The notes beneath the pieces are model-generated. The model made no database searches and was not told where the DNA came from. It worked only from the letters and a program-made list of their open reading frames with translations. Position numbers and translations under genes: made by a program. Positions 43,625 through 51,755 of a DNA stretch of 64,000 nucleotides are shown here, one piece after another (positions within the stretch are counted from its first letter, which is position 1; each line of letters opens with the position of its first letter). Source of the stretch: JAEUKA01 sp044228505 (GTDB taxonomy: Bacteria; Myxococcota_A; Polyangia; Palsa-1104; JAEUJZ01). The DNA is taken from positions 1 through 64,000 of the forward strand of contig JBGAUT010000026.1 of NCBI GenBank assembly GCA_044228505.1. Direction: 5' to 3'.

Positions 43625-44322
43625 TAGCTTGCCTCCGCTACCTTGGAGCTGCCCTTGGAGTCGCCTTTGGCACTGGGATGATCACCAGCGGGATGCGAGC
43701 TCTCGGCCCGCAACGCCGCCAAGATCACCTGCGAGACAGAGTCAATGTGCGACGAGATCGCCCGCACCTGACGGTTGTAGAAGTTGTAGAACACAACCGC
43801 CGGGATGGCGACGAGCAGACCGACTGCGGTGGCCACCAGTGCCTCGGAGATACCGGCCATGACGATCGCGATGCCGCCCGACTGGTTCGCCGCCAGATCG
43901 CGGAAGGCCTTGATGATGCCGAGGACGGTTCCAAATAGACCGATAAACGGTGCGTTGCTGCCCAGCGTGCCGAGGAAGGCCAGGTTGCGCTCGAGCCGCA
44001 GCTTGAGCCGAGCCTTGGCCCCCAGCATCGCCGCTTCCGCCGCATCAGCCCCACGCTCCGAGTCAGCCAGACCGGCACGGGCGACCTCTGCTTCGAGCCC
44101 CTTTTCGGACTCCGCCCGCTTGCGCGCTTCGACGAAACGGTGGTCAAGCAGCAGCTTTCGCAGGTCATCAGCCAGCGACCCAAAGTCGGCCCGCAGGCTG
44201 AAATAGTACAAGCCACGCTCGATGGCGATTGCGAGGCTTATCACCGACAAAAAGATCAGCAGCCATAGCACCCACTCAGCACCGAGCAGGGTAAAGGCGA
44301 GAAGTTTCTGTGTCAGGTTCAT
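43624..44322 (-). CDS. MotA/TolQ/ExbB proton channel protein
   Basis: 232 aa. Three membrane helices: AEWVLWLLIFLSVISLAIAI, SNAPFIGLFGTVLGIIKAFR and the ISEALVATAVGLLVAIPAVV helix, with the polar Thr/Ser positions of the ExbB family. A cytosolic helical loop (RKRAESEKGLEAEVARAG) lies between. First gene of the operon exbB-exbD-tonB-epimerase. The 213 bp upstream, shared with the divergent transporter gene, would hold its promoter. Confidence 0.94.
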   Translation of the reverse strand: MNLTQKLLAFTLLGAEWVLWLLIFLSVISLAIAIERGLYYFSLRADFGSLADDLRKLLLDHRFVEARKRAESEKGLEAEVARAGLADSERGADAAEAAMLGAKARLKLRLERNLAFLGTLGSNAPFIGLFGTVLGIIKAFRDLAANQSGGIAIVMAGISEALVATAVGLLVAIPAVVFYNFYNRQVRAISSHIDSVSQVILAALRAESSHPAGDHPSAKGDSKGSSKVAEAS

Positions 44323-44535
44323 CGGTCTCGATGCTCTCCCGTAGCACTAGCAATGTTTGAGATGCCAAAGACTCGCGCTGGCCGTCAAGATACGTGACCA
44401 AGGCTCAACGGCGTCTGGGCAGCCGTTTTGCAAAGCGGTTGCAAAAATCTTGGCTGGGAGTGTAGCGGCTCAATATGCAACCTCGCAACCGTAAGTTCGC
44501 GCTGGGCCTCGGGTTTGGCCGTGCGAAAATAAATT

Positions 44536-45918
44536 ATGCGGGCCCATGTTGTCTTGCGAATGGCGCTGCGGTTTACCTCTTTGCTAGAGCGCTACCTGCC
44601 AGATGCGTTCGTATTTGCGCTGGTCGCAACGATGCTGGCACTCGGGCTCGGCTGGCTGTGGGCGGGCGCGTCGTGGGGGACGATGCTCGATGGCTGGGGC
44701 AAAGGATTCTTTTCGCTCGTCGGCTTCACGCTGCAGATGTCCCTGATCATCATTCTGGGCCACGTCGTCGCCAGCGCCGAAGCCGTGGCACGGCTGCTCG
44801 ATCGACTCGCCGGAGTGTCTACAACCGCCAAAGGTGCCGTCGCCCAGGTCGCGCTGCTGGCGATGCTGTCGTCGTGGCTGAACTGGGGCTTTTCGCTGGT
44901 GTTTTCGGCAATGTTGGCGCGCACGGTTGCCCGACGATTTGCCGAGCGAGGCCAGCAGGTTGACTATCGAGCGCTCGCGGCGGCAAGCTTCCTGGGCCTC
45001 GGAAGCATCTGGGCGCAAGGTCTGTCCGGCTCAGCGGCCCTGCAAATGGCGACGCCGAGCGCGCTGCCACCGGGACTGCACGGCCACGGGATTCCGCTGT
45101 CGCAGACCATCTTTTTGTGGCAGTCCTTGGCATCGGTCGCTATCGAGCTGGTGGTGGTGACCCTGGTGGTCTGGCTGATCGCCCCAAGTGAACCACACGC
45201 CACGAGCGCTGCGTCGCTCGGCCTGTCCTTGCAAGAAGTCACGCCGCCACCGCCATCCCCGACAGAGCTACGACCGGGGGAGCGGCCCGAGCACTCACCG
45301 TGGCTCACCCTGTCGTTTGTTGCGCTGTCACTCGGCTACTTGATCCACTCCCTGCGCCAAGCCCCATCGCTGCTAGAGGCCATAAACCTCAACACGATCA
45401 ACCTGACGCTGCTCGCCTTGGGGGCATTGCTCCATCGCACCCCGGCGCGGCTTCAGCGGGCATTTGCGACGGCAACTCCCGCAGTGTGGGGCGTCATCTT
45501 GCAGTTTCCGTTCTACGGGGGCATCGCCGGAATCCTGGCCAGCGCCGGACTGAACGCCCGCATCGCCGATCTGTTCGTCGGAGCCGCGAGCCAGGCGACC
45601 CTGCCGCCGCTCGTCGCGCTGTACTCGCTGCTACTCGGCATCTTCGTCCCATCAGGAGGCTCGAAGTGGCTGATCGAAGCGCCCTATGTCCTGGCCGCGG
45701 CCGAGCGCTTGCACGTTCACTCGGGCTGGATGGTCGCGGTCTACGATCTTGGCGAGGCCCTGGCCAACCTCGTCCAGCCATTTTGGATGCTACCCGTCCT
45801 TGGGATCTTCCACCTCAAGGCCCGCGACGTGATGGGCTACACCATGCTGGTCTTTGTGGTCCTGACTCCGCTCGTGCTGGTGCTCACCTACGCGCTCGGG
45901 CTGACCCTGCGGGGATAG
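44536..45918 (+). CDS. AtoE-type short-chain fatty acid transporter
   Basis: 460 aa with about 11 membrane helices, close to the usual 440. AtoE-family features: YLPDAFVFALVATMLALGLG, WGKGFFSLVGFTLQMSLIII, SWLNWGFSLVFSAMLARTVA, ALAAASFLGLGSIWAQGLSG, the FVPSGGSKWLIEAPYVLAAA signature, and LGEALANLVQPFWMLPVLGI. Imports short-chain fatty acids such as acetoacetate or butyrate in known members. No beta-oxidation genes are adjacent. Start ATG 44536 has a weak ribosome site; ATG at 44560 is an alternative. Confidence 0.92.
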   Translation: MRAHVVLRMALRFTSLLERYLPDAFVFALVATMLALGLGWLWAGASWGTMLDGWGKGFFSLVGFTLQMSLIIILGHVVASAEAVARLLDRLAGVSTTAKGAVAQVALLAMLSSWLNWGFSLVFSAMLARTVARRFAERGQQVDYRALAAASFLGLGSIWAQGLSGSAALQMATPSALPPGLHGHGIPLSQTIFLWQSLASVAIELVVVTLVVWLIAPSEPHATSAASLGLSLQEVTPPPPSPTELRPGERPEHSPWLTLSFVALSLGYLIHSLRQAPSLLEAINLNTINLTLLALGALLHRTPARLQRAFATATPAVWGVILQFPFYGGIAGILASAGLNARIADLFVGAASQATLPPLVALYSLLLGIFVPSGGSKWLIEAPYVLAAAERLHVHSGWMVAVYDLGEALANLVQPFWMLPVLGIFHLKARDVMGYTMLVFVVLTPLVLVLTYALGLTLRG

Positions 45919-45927
45919 CGGCAGACG

Positions 45928-46794
45928 TTAATCGGCCAGCATACCCATCTGGAAGACGCCGAGCGCCGTCTTCTGCAGCTCACCGATCGCGCCGTTCAGC
46001 GCTTCGACCACCTGTCCCGAGATCGGATCGACCACCAGTCGCGCCGGACGAGTGCCCACCGGCTTTTCAACCAGTGCCAGCACGCCATCGGCCACCAGCT
46101 GCGGACTCGGCGGGTTGTTCGCGAACATCGCCGCAAAGTTGGCACCCATCATCTGCAGCCCGTTGGCCAGCGGTCCGTACCCTTGGGCGCGCTCTTGCTC
46201 GGCACCAGCCACCATGTGCTGGGCCAGCTCGGTCGGGAAAGCGCCCGGCTGAAGCAGGGTCACCTCAACGCCCATGGGCTTTAGCTCATAGCGATAGGCC
46301 TCACTCAGTGCCTCCAGCGCAAACTTGCTCGAGCAGTAGGTGCCCATCAGCGGAGACACGATCCGGCCCAGTCCGCTCGAAATCTGGACGATAAGGCCCT
46401 TGCCGCGTGCTCGCATCGATGGCAGAACCGCACGCATGGTGCGGTGCGGACCGACGACGTTGATGTTGTACTGCTCCAGGAGCTGCTGGCTGGTCAGCGT
46501 CTCGGCAAGACCAGCGGTGGCAAAGCCCGCGTTGTTGACCAGCGCATCGATATGACCGGCCTTGGCGAGCACCTCGGCCACCGCCCGCTCCACCGAGGCA
46601 TCATCCCCCGGCGACATCTCGATGACGTGGACGCGACCCTGACCCGCAGCGGTCAGCTCGGCAGCCACGGCGGCATTGCGCCCGGCGACATCGCGCATGG
46701 TGGCAAACACCTGATGGCCTTTGCCAACCAAGGTCTGCACGATCAAACGGCCAAAGCCGCTATTGGTTCCGGTCACGATGATGTTCTGGCTCAT
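45928..46794 (-). CDS. Short-chain dehydrogenase/reductase
   Basis: 288 aa, classical SDR. Cofactor motif VTGTNSGFGR (6-15), NNAGFATAG, and the catalytic tetrad with ISSGLGR (Ser) and TYCSSKFALEALSE (Tyr-x-x-x-Lys). The C-terminal helices are typical of the family, with no hint of substrate. It is convergent with the AtoE gene (9 bp apart) and divergent from the 47223 gene across the tandem array, which therefore lies in its promoter region. Confidence 0.92.
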   Translation of the reverse strand: MSQNIIVTGTNSGFGRLIVQTLVGKGHQVFATMRDVAGRNAAVAAELTAAGQGRVHVIEMSPGDDASVERAVAEVLAKAGHIDALVNNAGFATAGLAETLTSQQLLEQYNINVVGPHRTMRAVLPSMRARGKGLIVQISSGLGRIVSPLMGTYCSSKFALEALSEAYRYELKPMGVEVTLLQPGAFPTELAQHMVAGAEQERAQGYGPLANGLQMMGANFAAMFANNPPSPQLVADGVLALVEKPVGTRPARLVVDPISGQVVEALNGAIGELQKTALGVFQMGMLAD

Positions 46795-46877
46795 GGGCTC
46801 TCTCCTCCAAGGTCAATAGAGGCCGACCATGTTGCCAAAGGAACCCAAGTTACACAACCTTGGGAAGCAGCCATCAG

Positions 46878-47066
46878 CTGACTCGCGACTACACCGGGCT
46901 GACTTGCGACTACACCGGGCTGACTTGCGACTACACTTCGCTGACTTGCGACTGCTCTTTGCTGACTTGCGACTGCTCTTTGCTGGCTCGCGACTGCTCC
47001 ATCGTGACTTGCGACTGCTCCATCGTGACTTTCGGCTGCTCCATCGTGACTTGCGACTGCTCTTAG
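46878..47066. repeat. 21-bp tandem array, nine units, in a divergent promoter region
   Basis: Units begin at 46878, 46899, 46920, 46941, 46962, 46983, 47004, 47025 and 47046. Each reads STGACTTGCGACT followed by a variable 8-base part of three sub-types (ACACCGGG, GCTCTTTG, GCTCCATC), grouped in order, as expected for stepwise duplication. The array fills much of the 428 bp between the SDR (minus) and the 47223 gene (plus). All frames through it are open heptads, but none has a ribosome site or protein-like form, so it is taken as non-coding. Confidence 0.9.
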
Positions 47067-47222
47067 AGACATTGGATGGCTCGCGCAGCAGGATTGGGTG
47101 CGCAAATTGGGAGGCCAGCTACCCGTTCAAAAATATTTTTGGCGACGGGGATCGGTTGCGCAAGCTGGTCCGGTTGCTACGATTCGCGGCTCTTTTTCAC
47201 CTGCTTGCAAAAGGAGCCTGGG

Positions 47223-47768
47223 ATGCCCAAGTCGGAAGCCAAGAAACTGTCCGTGTTCGATATGCCCCTCGCCGAGCTAGAGCGCCGCGTCGACAAAGTC
47301 GAGTCGCTGCTCATCGAGGCACAGTCTCTGCTGCCGGGGCTACGGACGATGACCGAGGACGACCGCCGTCACACGAACGGCAAGCTGCGCTCTGGCGAAA
47401 GCGCCATCTTTTTGAACATCCTGGCGGCCATTCGTGCGCAGCCGAGCTATTTTGCCTCGCTCGCCGATGAGGACGAAGGCGAAGACCCGAACTCGCTCGA
47501 AGTCGAGCTCATCGCCGATCGTCTGTCTCGCCGGGATCTGCTGGCGCGGGTGCAAAGCAAGATCTCCACTGTCGAGCAGCCGCTCGCCGACTCGGTGCTT
47601 CACCTCGGGGAACAGACGCGGACGGTGCTTTTGGCGGCGTATCGGATTGCGCGGACGCTGGCGCGGAGCGATCGCAAGCTGCGGGACTTGATTGCGCCGG
47701 TGATCGACTATTACGGCAGCATGGTCCGTCGCCCAAAAGCAAGCGATGACAAGCCCCAAGCGCCGTAG
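47223..47768 (+). CDS. Protein of unknown function, helical
   Basis: 181 aa from ATG at 47223, with AAGGAG seven bases before it; the open frame upstream is not protein-like. Entirely soluble and helix-rich: LAELERRVDKVESLLIEAQS, RSGESAIFLNILAAIRAQPS, DRLSRRDLLARVQSKISTVE, LGEQTRTVLLAAYRIARTLA. The heptad-like pattern suggests a bundle or short coiled coil. No family recognised. It is 21 bp upstream of the FAD-oxidase gene and is probably co-transcribed with it. Confidence 0.75.
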   Translation: MPKSEAKKLSVFDMPLAELERRVDKVESLLIEAQSLLPGLRTMTEDDRRHTNGKLRSGESAIFLNILAAIRAQPSYFASLADEDEGEDPNSLEVELIADRLSRRDLLARVQSKISTVEQPLADSVLHLGEQTRTVLLAAYRIARTLARSDRKLRDLIAPVIDYYGSMVRRPKASDDKPQAP

Positions 47769-47789
47769 CAGTTTTGCTAAGGTTCGCTT

Positions 47790-50471
47790 GTGAAAAGCTC
47801 TTCTAGCGGCTCACCAAGTGGTGCAACCGAAGTGACGTCCCCTCCGTGGCTTGCAGAGTTTTCGCGACAGCTTGGTGCCGAGAAGTTTTCGACCCGGCCC
47901 CAAGATCTGCACGCGTATCGACGGGATATGTGGGCGCGCAGCCTGCTGGCCGTCGCGGCGGGTCAACCAGCCGGGGTGCTGCCCGCAGCCGTGGTGTGGC
48001 CTCGCTCGACGCAGGATTTGCAGCTCCTTATCGAGCTAGCGGGCCGCCATGATGTCAAGCTGACCCCCTATGGGGCCGGCTCTGGGGTCACCGGTGGCGC
48101 GGCCCCCGGCGCGGGCAACCTGGTCGTCGACATGAAGCGGCTGCGCAAGTTCGAGCTGGACCGCGATCGCGGGACCGTCCGCTGCGGCGTCGGCTGGAAC
48201 GGCTGGCACCTGGAACAAGCGCTCGCCCAAAGCGGCTTATCGGTCGGCCATTTCCCGTCATCGATCATGTGCTCGACCGTGGGCGGCTGGCTGGCGACAC
48301 GCGGCGCGGGTCAGATGTCGACCAAGTACGGCAAGATCGAGGACATGGTGTCGGCGCTGACCTGGGTGACGGGCCGAGGCGAGCGCTTGGACCTCGACAG
48401 CGCTTCGGGCGGCATCGACTGGGTCCAACTGGTAGTGGGTAGCGAAGGCCGACTCGGGCTGATCAGCGAGGCGACCCTGTCGGTGCAAGCGATCCCGCAC
48501 AAGCGCCTGCTGCGCGGCTACTGGTTTCCCGATGTGGCTGCGGGCTGTGCGGCGATTCAGCAGATCCTCCAGCGTGGGCTGCGTCCGGCGGTGGTAAGGC
48601 TCTACGACGAGCTAGATACGCTGCTCGCGGGGACGGGGCGACATCCGCCAAGCCTCAACCAGCCGCTGCTATCGAACCTAAGTGGCACAGCGGGACGGCT
48701 GATTGGGCAGCTCTCGGGCCTTTTGGGCAAGTTCGAGGTCGGGCGCTCGCGGCAGCAGCTTGAGCTGTCGGATCTGCTCCAGCTACTGAAACCCGATGCC
48801 GAGCGGGCCAAGCACCGGCTGGAGCGCTGGCTGGTTCAGACCGCGCTACTCAAGACCGAGCCGGTGGGCCAGCTCCTCGACTCGCTGTTGTCGAGACTCC
48901 ACATCGGCTGTCTGCTGATCATCGGCTGCGAGGGTGAACCGACCACCACCGCGATGGAAGAACAGCTCATTCGCGATGAAATCTCGCGACTCGGGGGCCG
49001 CGATCTGGGACCGGAACCGGGCGAGCACTGGCTGCGTCACCGCTACGACGTCAGCTTCAAGTGGCCCAGGGTCTTTGCCGCCGGAGCGATGGCCGACACG
49101 ATGGAGTTTGCGGCGACCTGGGACCGCCTGCCCGCGCTCTATCAGAAGGTGCGAGCGGCGATCCTGCCTCACGCGCTGATCATGGCGCACTTTAGCCACG
49201 CCTATCCCGACGGCTGCTCGATTTACTTTACGTTCATGACGCGGGCCCTGTCGGCAGGCGAGCGGGATGATCACTCGGCGGCCAGGCTGCAAGACGACCA
49301 GCGGCGCTACGACGAGATCTGGCAGGCCGCGATCCAAGCGGCGCTGTCGGCAGGAGCGACCATCGGCCACCATCATGGCGTCGGTCGGCTGCGGGCACCG
49401 TTTTTGATCGACGAGCACGGCGAGGGCATGACGGTGCTGCGGACGCTGGCCAGCCAAAGTGACCCGCACCGCATCTTAAGTCCGGGTCGCCTGTTTGTGG
49501 ACGAGAGCACCCTGCCCTTGAGTCCGACGCGGGTGACGCCGCCACGGGGGCTTTCGGTGAACCAAGCCTCGCTGCTCGTCACGGCACCGGCAGAGCTTGT
49601 CTTGGGTCAAATCGAGCGGCAGCTTCGCGAGCAGGGCCTGTCGCTCGGGGGACTTCCAGCGTCGGCCTACGGTAGAACCTTGGGCGAAGCGCTCCAGTAT
49701 CCGCAGCCGCTTGAGGCCTGTGTGTCATCGGGCCGACTGCACGACCGCCGGGTGCAGCTCTTTATCAAAAAGAGCGATGGTGGGGTGATGGCGATCCCGC
49801 CGCAGCCCGCGCCACGCCGATCCACCGGGCCGGATCTGGCTCAGGTGTTTGTCGGCGACTTGCTACAGGGCTCTGCGCAGATCATTGGGGCGACGCTGCG
49901 GGTCGAACGCTACGTGCCCGTCCGTCCTGCGCTCACGCTCTGCTACGACGACTCACTTACGGCGCTCCAAGCCATCTATCAGATTCGGCGCTGGCACGGG
50001 GGCTGCGGGGTTCACAGCGTGGTGCTTCTGTCACGGCCCCTTATCGAGTCGTTTGCGACCGGTGGGGTGTTACCGGCGGGACGACTGCTGCTGCTCGTGG
50101 AAGGAGCGGGGCCGATTGCACTCGGCCAAGAGTCCATGCGCGAGCTGGCGCATCGCCTGGGTGTTGCCGATGCCTGGCTACCGATTCCGGCGCTGCGCGA
50201 TGTGCTCTCGGCCTCGATCGATGACCTGACGATGCGCTGGTCGAAGCTCGGACCGCTGTTCGAGCGGCCGCTTTGTGACGGAACTCTCGCCGAGCAAGCA
50301 GCACTACTCGACCGATTGCCAGCGCGATTCCTGGTAGGTGGAGTCCATCGTCACGGCCTATCGATCGCAAGCCCGGATGCACTGCCCGATTCCGACGTGA
50401 CCTGTGCTTCGGTGCTCCCTCACCTTGCCTCCGCCCTTGGTGGTGCGCTCGCGCAAGCGAGTGTGGAGTAA
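47790..50471 (+). CDS. FAD-linked oxidase with a degenerate second FAD-binding half
   Basis: 893 aa from GTG at 47790 (AAGG eight bases upstream). Residues 1-570 are a complete vanillyl-alcohol-oxidase-type flavoenzyme: FAD-binding PYGAGSGVTGG (93-103), SSIMCSTVGGWLATRGAGQM (157-176), GSEGRLG (217-223), and the C-terminal cap with GHHHGVGR (526-533) and SPGRLF (564-569). The triple His is characteristic of the alkyl-DHAP synthase branch, though glycolate/lactate oxidase relatives share the fold. Residues 580-893 are an extension that resembles half an FAD_binding_4 domain (TGPDLAQVFVGDLLQGSAQI, IGATLRVERYVP at 679-710) but lacks the glycine-rich FAD loop. The Fe-S gene starts 5 bp after it. 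Confidence 0.88.
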   Translation: MKSSSSGSPSGATEVTSPPWLAEFSRQLGAEKFSTRPQDLHAYRRDMWARSLLAVAAGQPAGVLPAAVVWPRSTQDLQLLIELAGRHDVKLTPYGAGSGVTGGAAPGAGNLVVDMKRLRKFELDRDRGTVRCGVGWNGWHLEQALAQSGLSVGHFPSSIMCSTVGGWLATRGAGQMSTKYGKIEDMVSALTWVTGRGERLDLDSASGGIDWVQLVVGSEGRLGLISEATLSVQAIPHKRLLRGYWFPDVAAGCAAIQQILQRGLRPAVVRLYDELDTLLAGTGRHPPSLNQPLLSNLSGTAGRLIGQLSGLLGKFEVGRSRQQLELSDLLQLLKPDAERAKHRLERWLVQTALLKTEPVGQLLDSLLSRLHIGCLLIIGCEGEPTTTAMEEQLIRDEISRLGGRDLGPEPGEHWLRHRYDVSFKWPRVFAAGAMADTMEFAATWDRLPALYQKVRAAILPHALIMAHFSHAYPDGCSIYFTFMTRALSAGERDDHSAARLQDDQRRYDEIWQAAIQAALSAGATIGHHHGVGRLRAPFLIDEHGEGMTVLRTLASQSDPHRILSPGRLFVDESTLPLSPTRVTPPRGLSVNQASLLVTAPAELVLGQIERQLREQGLSLGGLPASAYGRTLGEALQYPQPLEACVSSGRLHDRRVQLFIKKSDGGVMAIPPQPAPRRSTGPDLAQVFVGDLLQGSAQIIGATLRVERYVPVRPALTLCYDDSLTALQAIYQIRRWHGGCGVHSVVLLSRPLIESFATGGVLPAGRLLLLVEGAGPIALGQESMRELAHRLGVADAWLPIPALRDVLSASIDDLTMRWSKLGPLFERPLCDGTLAEQAALLDRLPARFLVGGVHRHGLSIASPDALPDSDVTCASVLPHLASALGGALAQASVE

Positions 50472-50476
50472 GCCCC

Positions 50477-51571
50477 ATGCCCGATCTGTCCACATCACTC
50501 CAGCTCTGCTCGCTATGCCCCAAGCTGTGCAGCCATGTCTGTCCGGTCTATCGCGCCTCGGCCCAAGAGACGCTGACGCCGCAAGCCAAGATGTCGAGCC
50601 TGCTCAGCCTGCGGTTGGCCAATGCCGAGCACGAGGCAACCGAGGCCCAGTCGCTACCGCTGTATGCCTGTACCGGCTGTGGGGCCTGCGCGACCGCATG
50701 TCTGCACAAGATCGAGCCAGCCCAGCATCTCATCCGTGGTCGCACCACCGCCGAACGAGCCGAGCTAGGTCATCCGGCGCTGCACGAGCTGCCCGAGCGG
50801 GTGTTCCAGCGCGCCCAAGAGGCGTCACGAGCCATCCTGCGTGACCCCATGCTGGCTGCCCGCGTCGCTCAGCCGGGCGAGATTGGACTGCTGCCTTCGT
50901 GTCTGCCACGACGAGAGCACGGGGAAGGGCCGGTCTCGGAAGCCAAGCAGCTCCTCGCCATCCTCGATCGGGTACGCGAACATCGCGCCGACTTGCCAGG
51001 GTATGGGCTTTTGACGGTGGGTAGTGCCGGTTACGCGCTCTATGCGGCCGGTCTGGAAGAGTCGTTCCGGCTCTATGCAGAATCGCTGGCTCACAAGGTC
51101 GCGGGCCTGTCCATGCTGGTTACGACCTGCTCCGCATGTACGTATCTGTTGAAGGTGGTGTATCCGCAGCACGGCGTGCCACTTGCGCCCAAAGTGCTGC
51201 ATCTTAGCGAGCTGCTCCTTCCGTACGCGGGCTCTCTGCCGATCAAGCGCAAGCTGCCCCGCGTCTCCTATCACTCGCCCTGTCACTTGTCGCGGCGGCT
51301 CAAGATCGAGGCCCCGCGTGAGCTGCTAAGTCGCTTGGCTGACCAGGTGGATGACATCTCGCCCTGCGGCGACGAGTCCTTGTGCTGCGGTGCAGGTGGT
51401 CTGCTGCCCAGTACGGACCCCCAGCTTGCGGCCGCGATGGCACATGAAGTGATGGCTACGGTGGACGAGTCGATCCCCACCGTCAGCGGCTGCCCGACCT
51501 GTGGCTATCACCTCACCAAGAGCGGCCACCCGACCCGCGACCTGCTCGATCTGCTTGCCGAGGCGATGTAG
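50477..51571 (+). CDS. (Fe-S)-binding CCG-domain protein (GlcF/GlpC/LutA-like)
   Basis: 364 aa. Two 4Fe-4S motifs near the N-terminus: CSLCPKLCSHVCP (11-23) and CTGCGACATACLH (about 64-76). Two CCG domains follow, marked by TCSACTYLLKVVYPQHGV and YHSPCHLSRRL, then CCGAGG and GCPTCGYHLTKSGHP. Such proteins pair with FAD-linked oxidases to pass electrons to the quinone pool or another acceptor. It begins 5 bp after the FAD-oxidase stop, so the two almost certainly form one complex, with the 47223 protein possibly included. Confidence 0.9.
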   Translation: MPDLSTSLQLCSLCPKLCSHVCPVYRASAQETLTPQAKMSSLLSLRLANAEHEATEAQSLPLYACTGCGACATACLHKIEPAQHLIRGRTTAERAELGHPALHELPERVFQRAQEASRAILRDPMLAARVAQPGEIGLLPSCLPRREHGEGPVSEAKQLLAILDRVREHRADLPGYGLLTVGSAGYALYAAGLEESFRLYAESLAHKVAGLSMLVTTCSACTYLLKVVYPQHGVPLAPKVLHLSELLLPYAGSLPIKRKLPRVSYHSPCHLSRRLKIEAPRELLSRLADQVDDISPCGDESLCCGAGGLLPSTDPQLAAAMAHEVMATVDESIPTVSGCPTCGYHLTKSGHPTRDLLDLLAEAM

Positions 51572-51755
51572 CCCCCGACCGCCCTGCCCTTCGTCAGTCT
51601 CCCACCCACAAACCTTGCATCGCCCAGCACGCCACTCCCAACCATGCCCGTGGAGCGTGTGATTTTCCTGGGTCATTTCGTATATATGTGTGTGCTGGAT
51701 TGCTTAATAATCGTGCTACGATTATTGAGATCTTTTCCCTTTGGTCGGTTTACCC

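Noticed and set aside
46829..47470. Plus-strand protein with leucine-rich heptads across the tandem array
   Set aside because: The heptads come from the 21-bp period; all frames are open there, no ribosome site is seen and the rest overlaps the 47223 gene out of frame.
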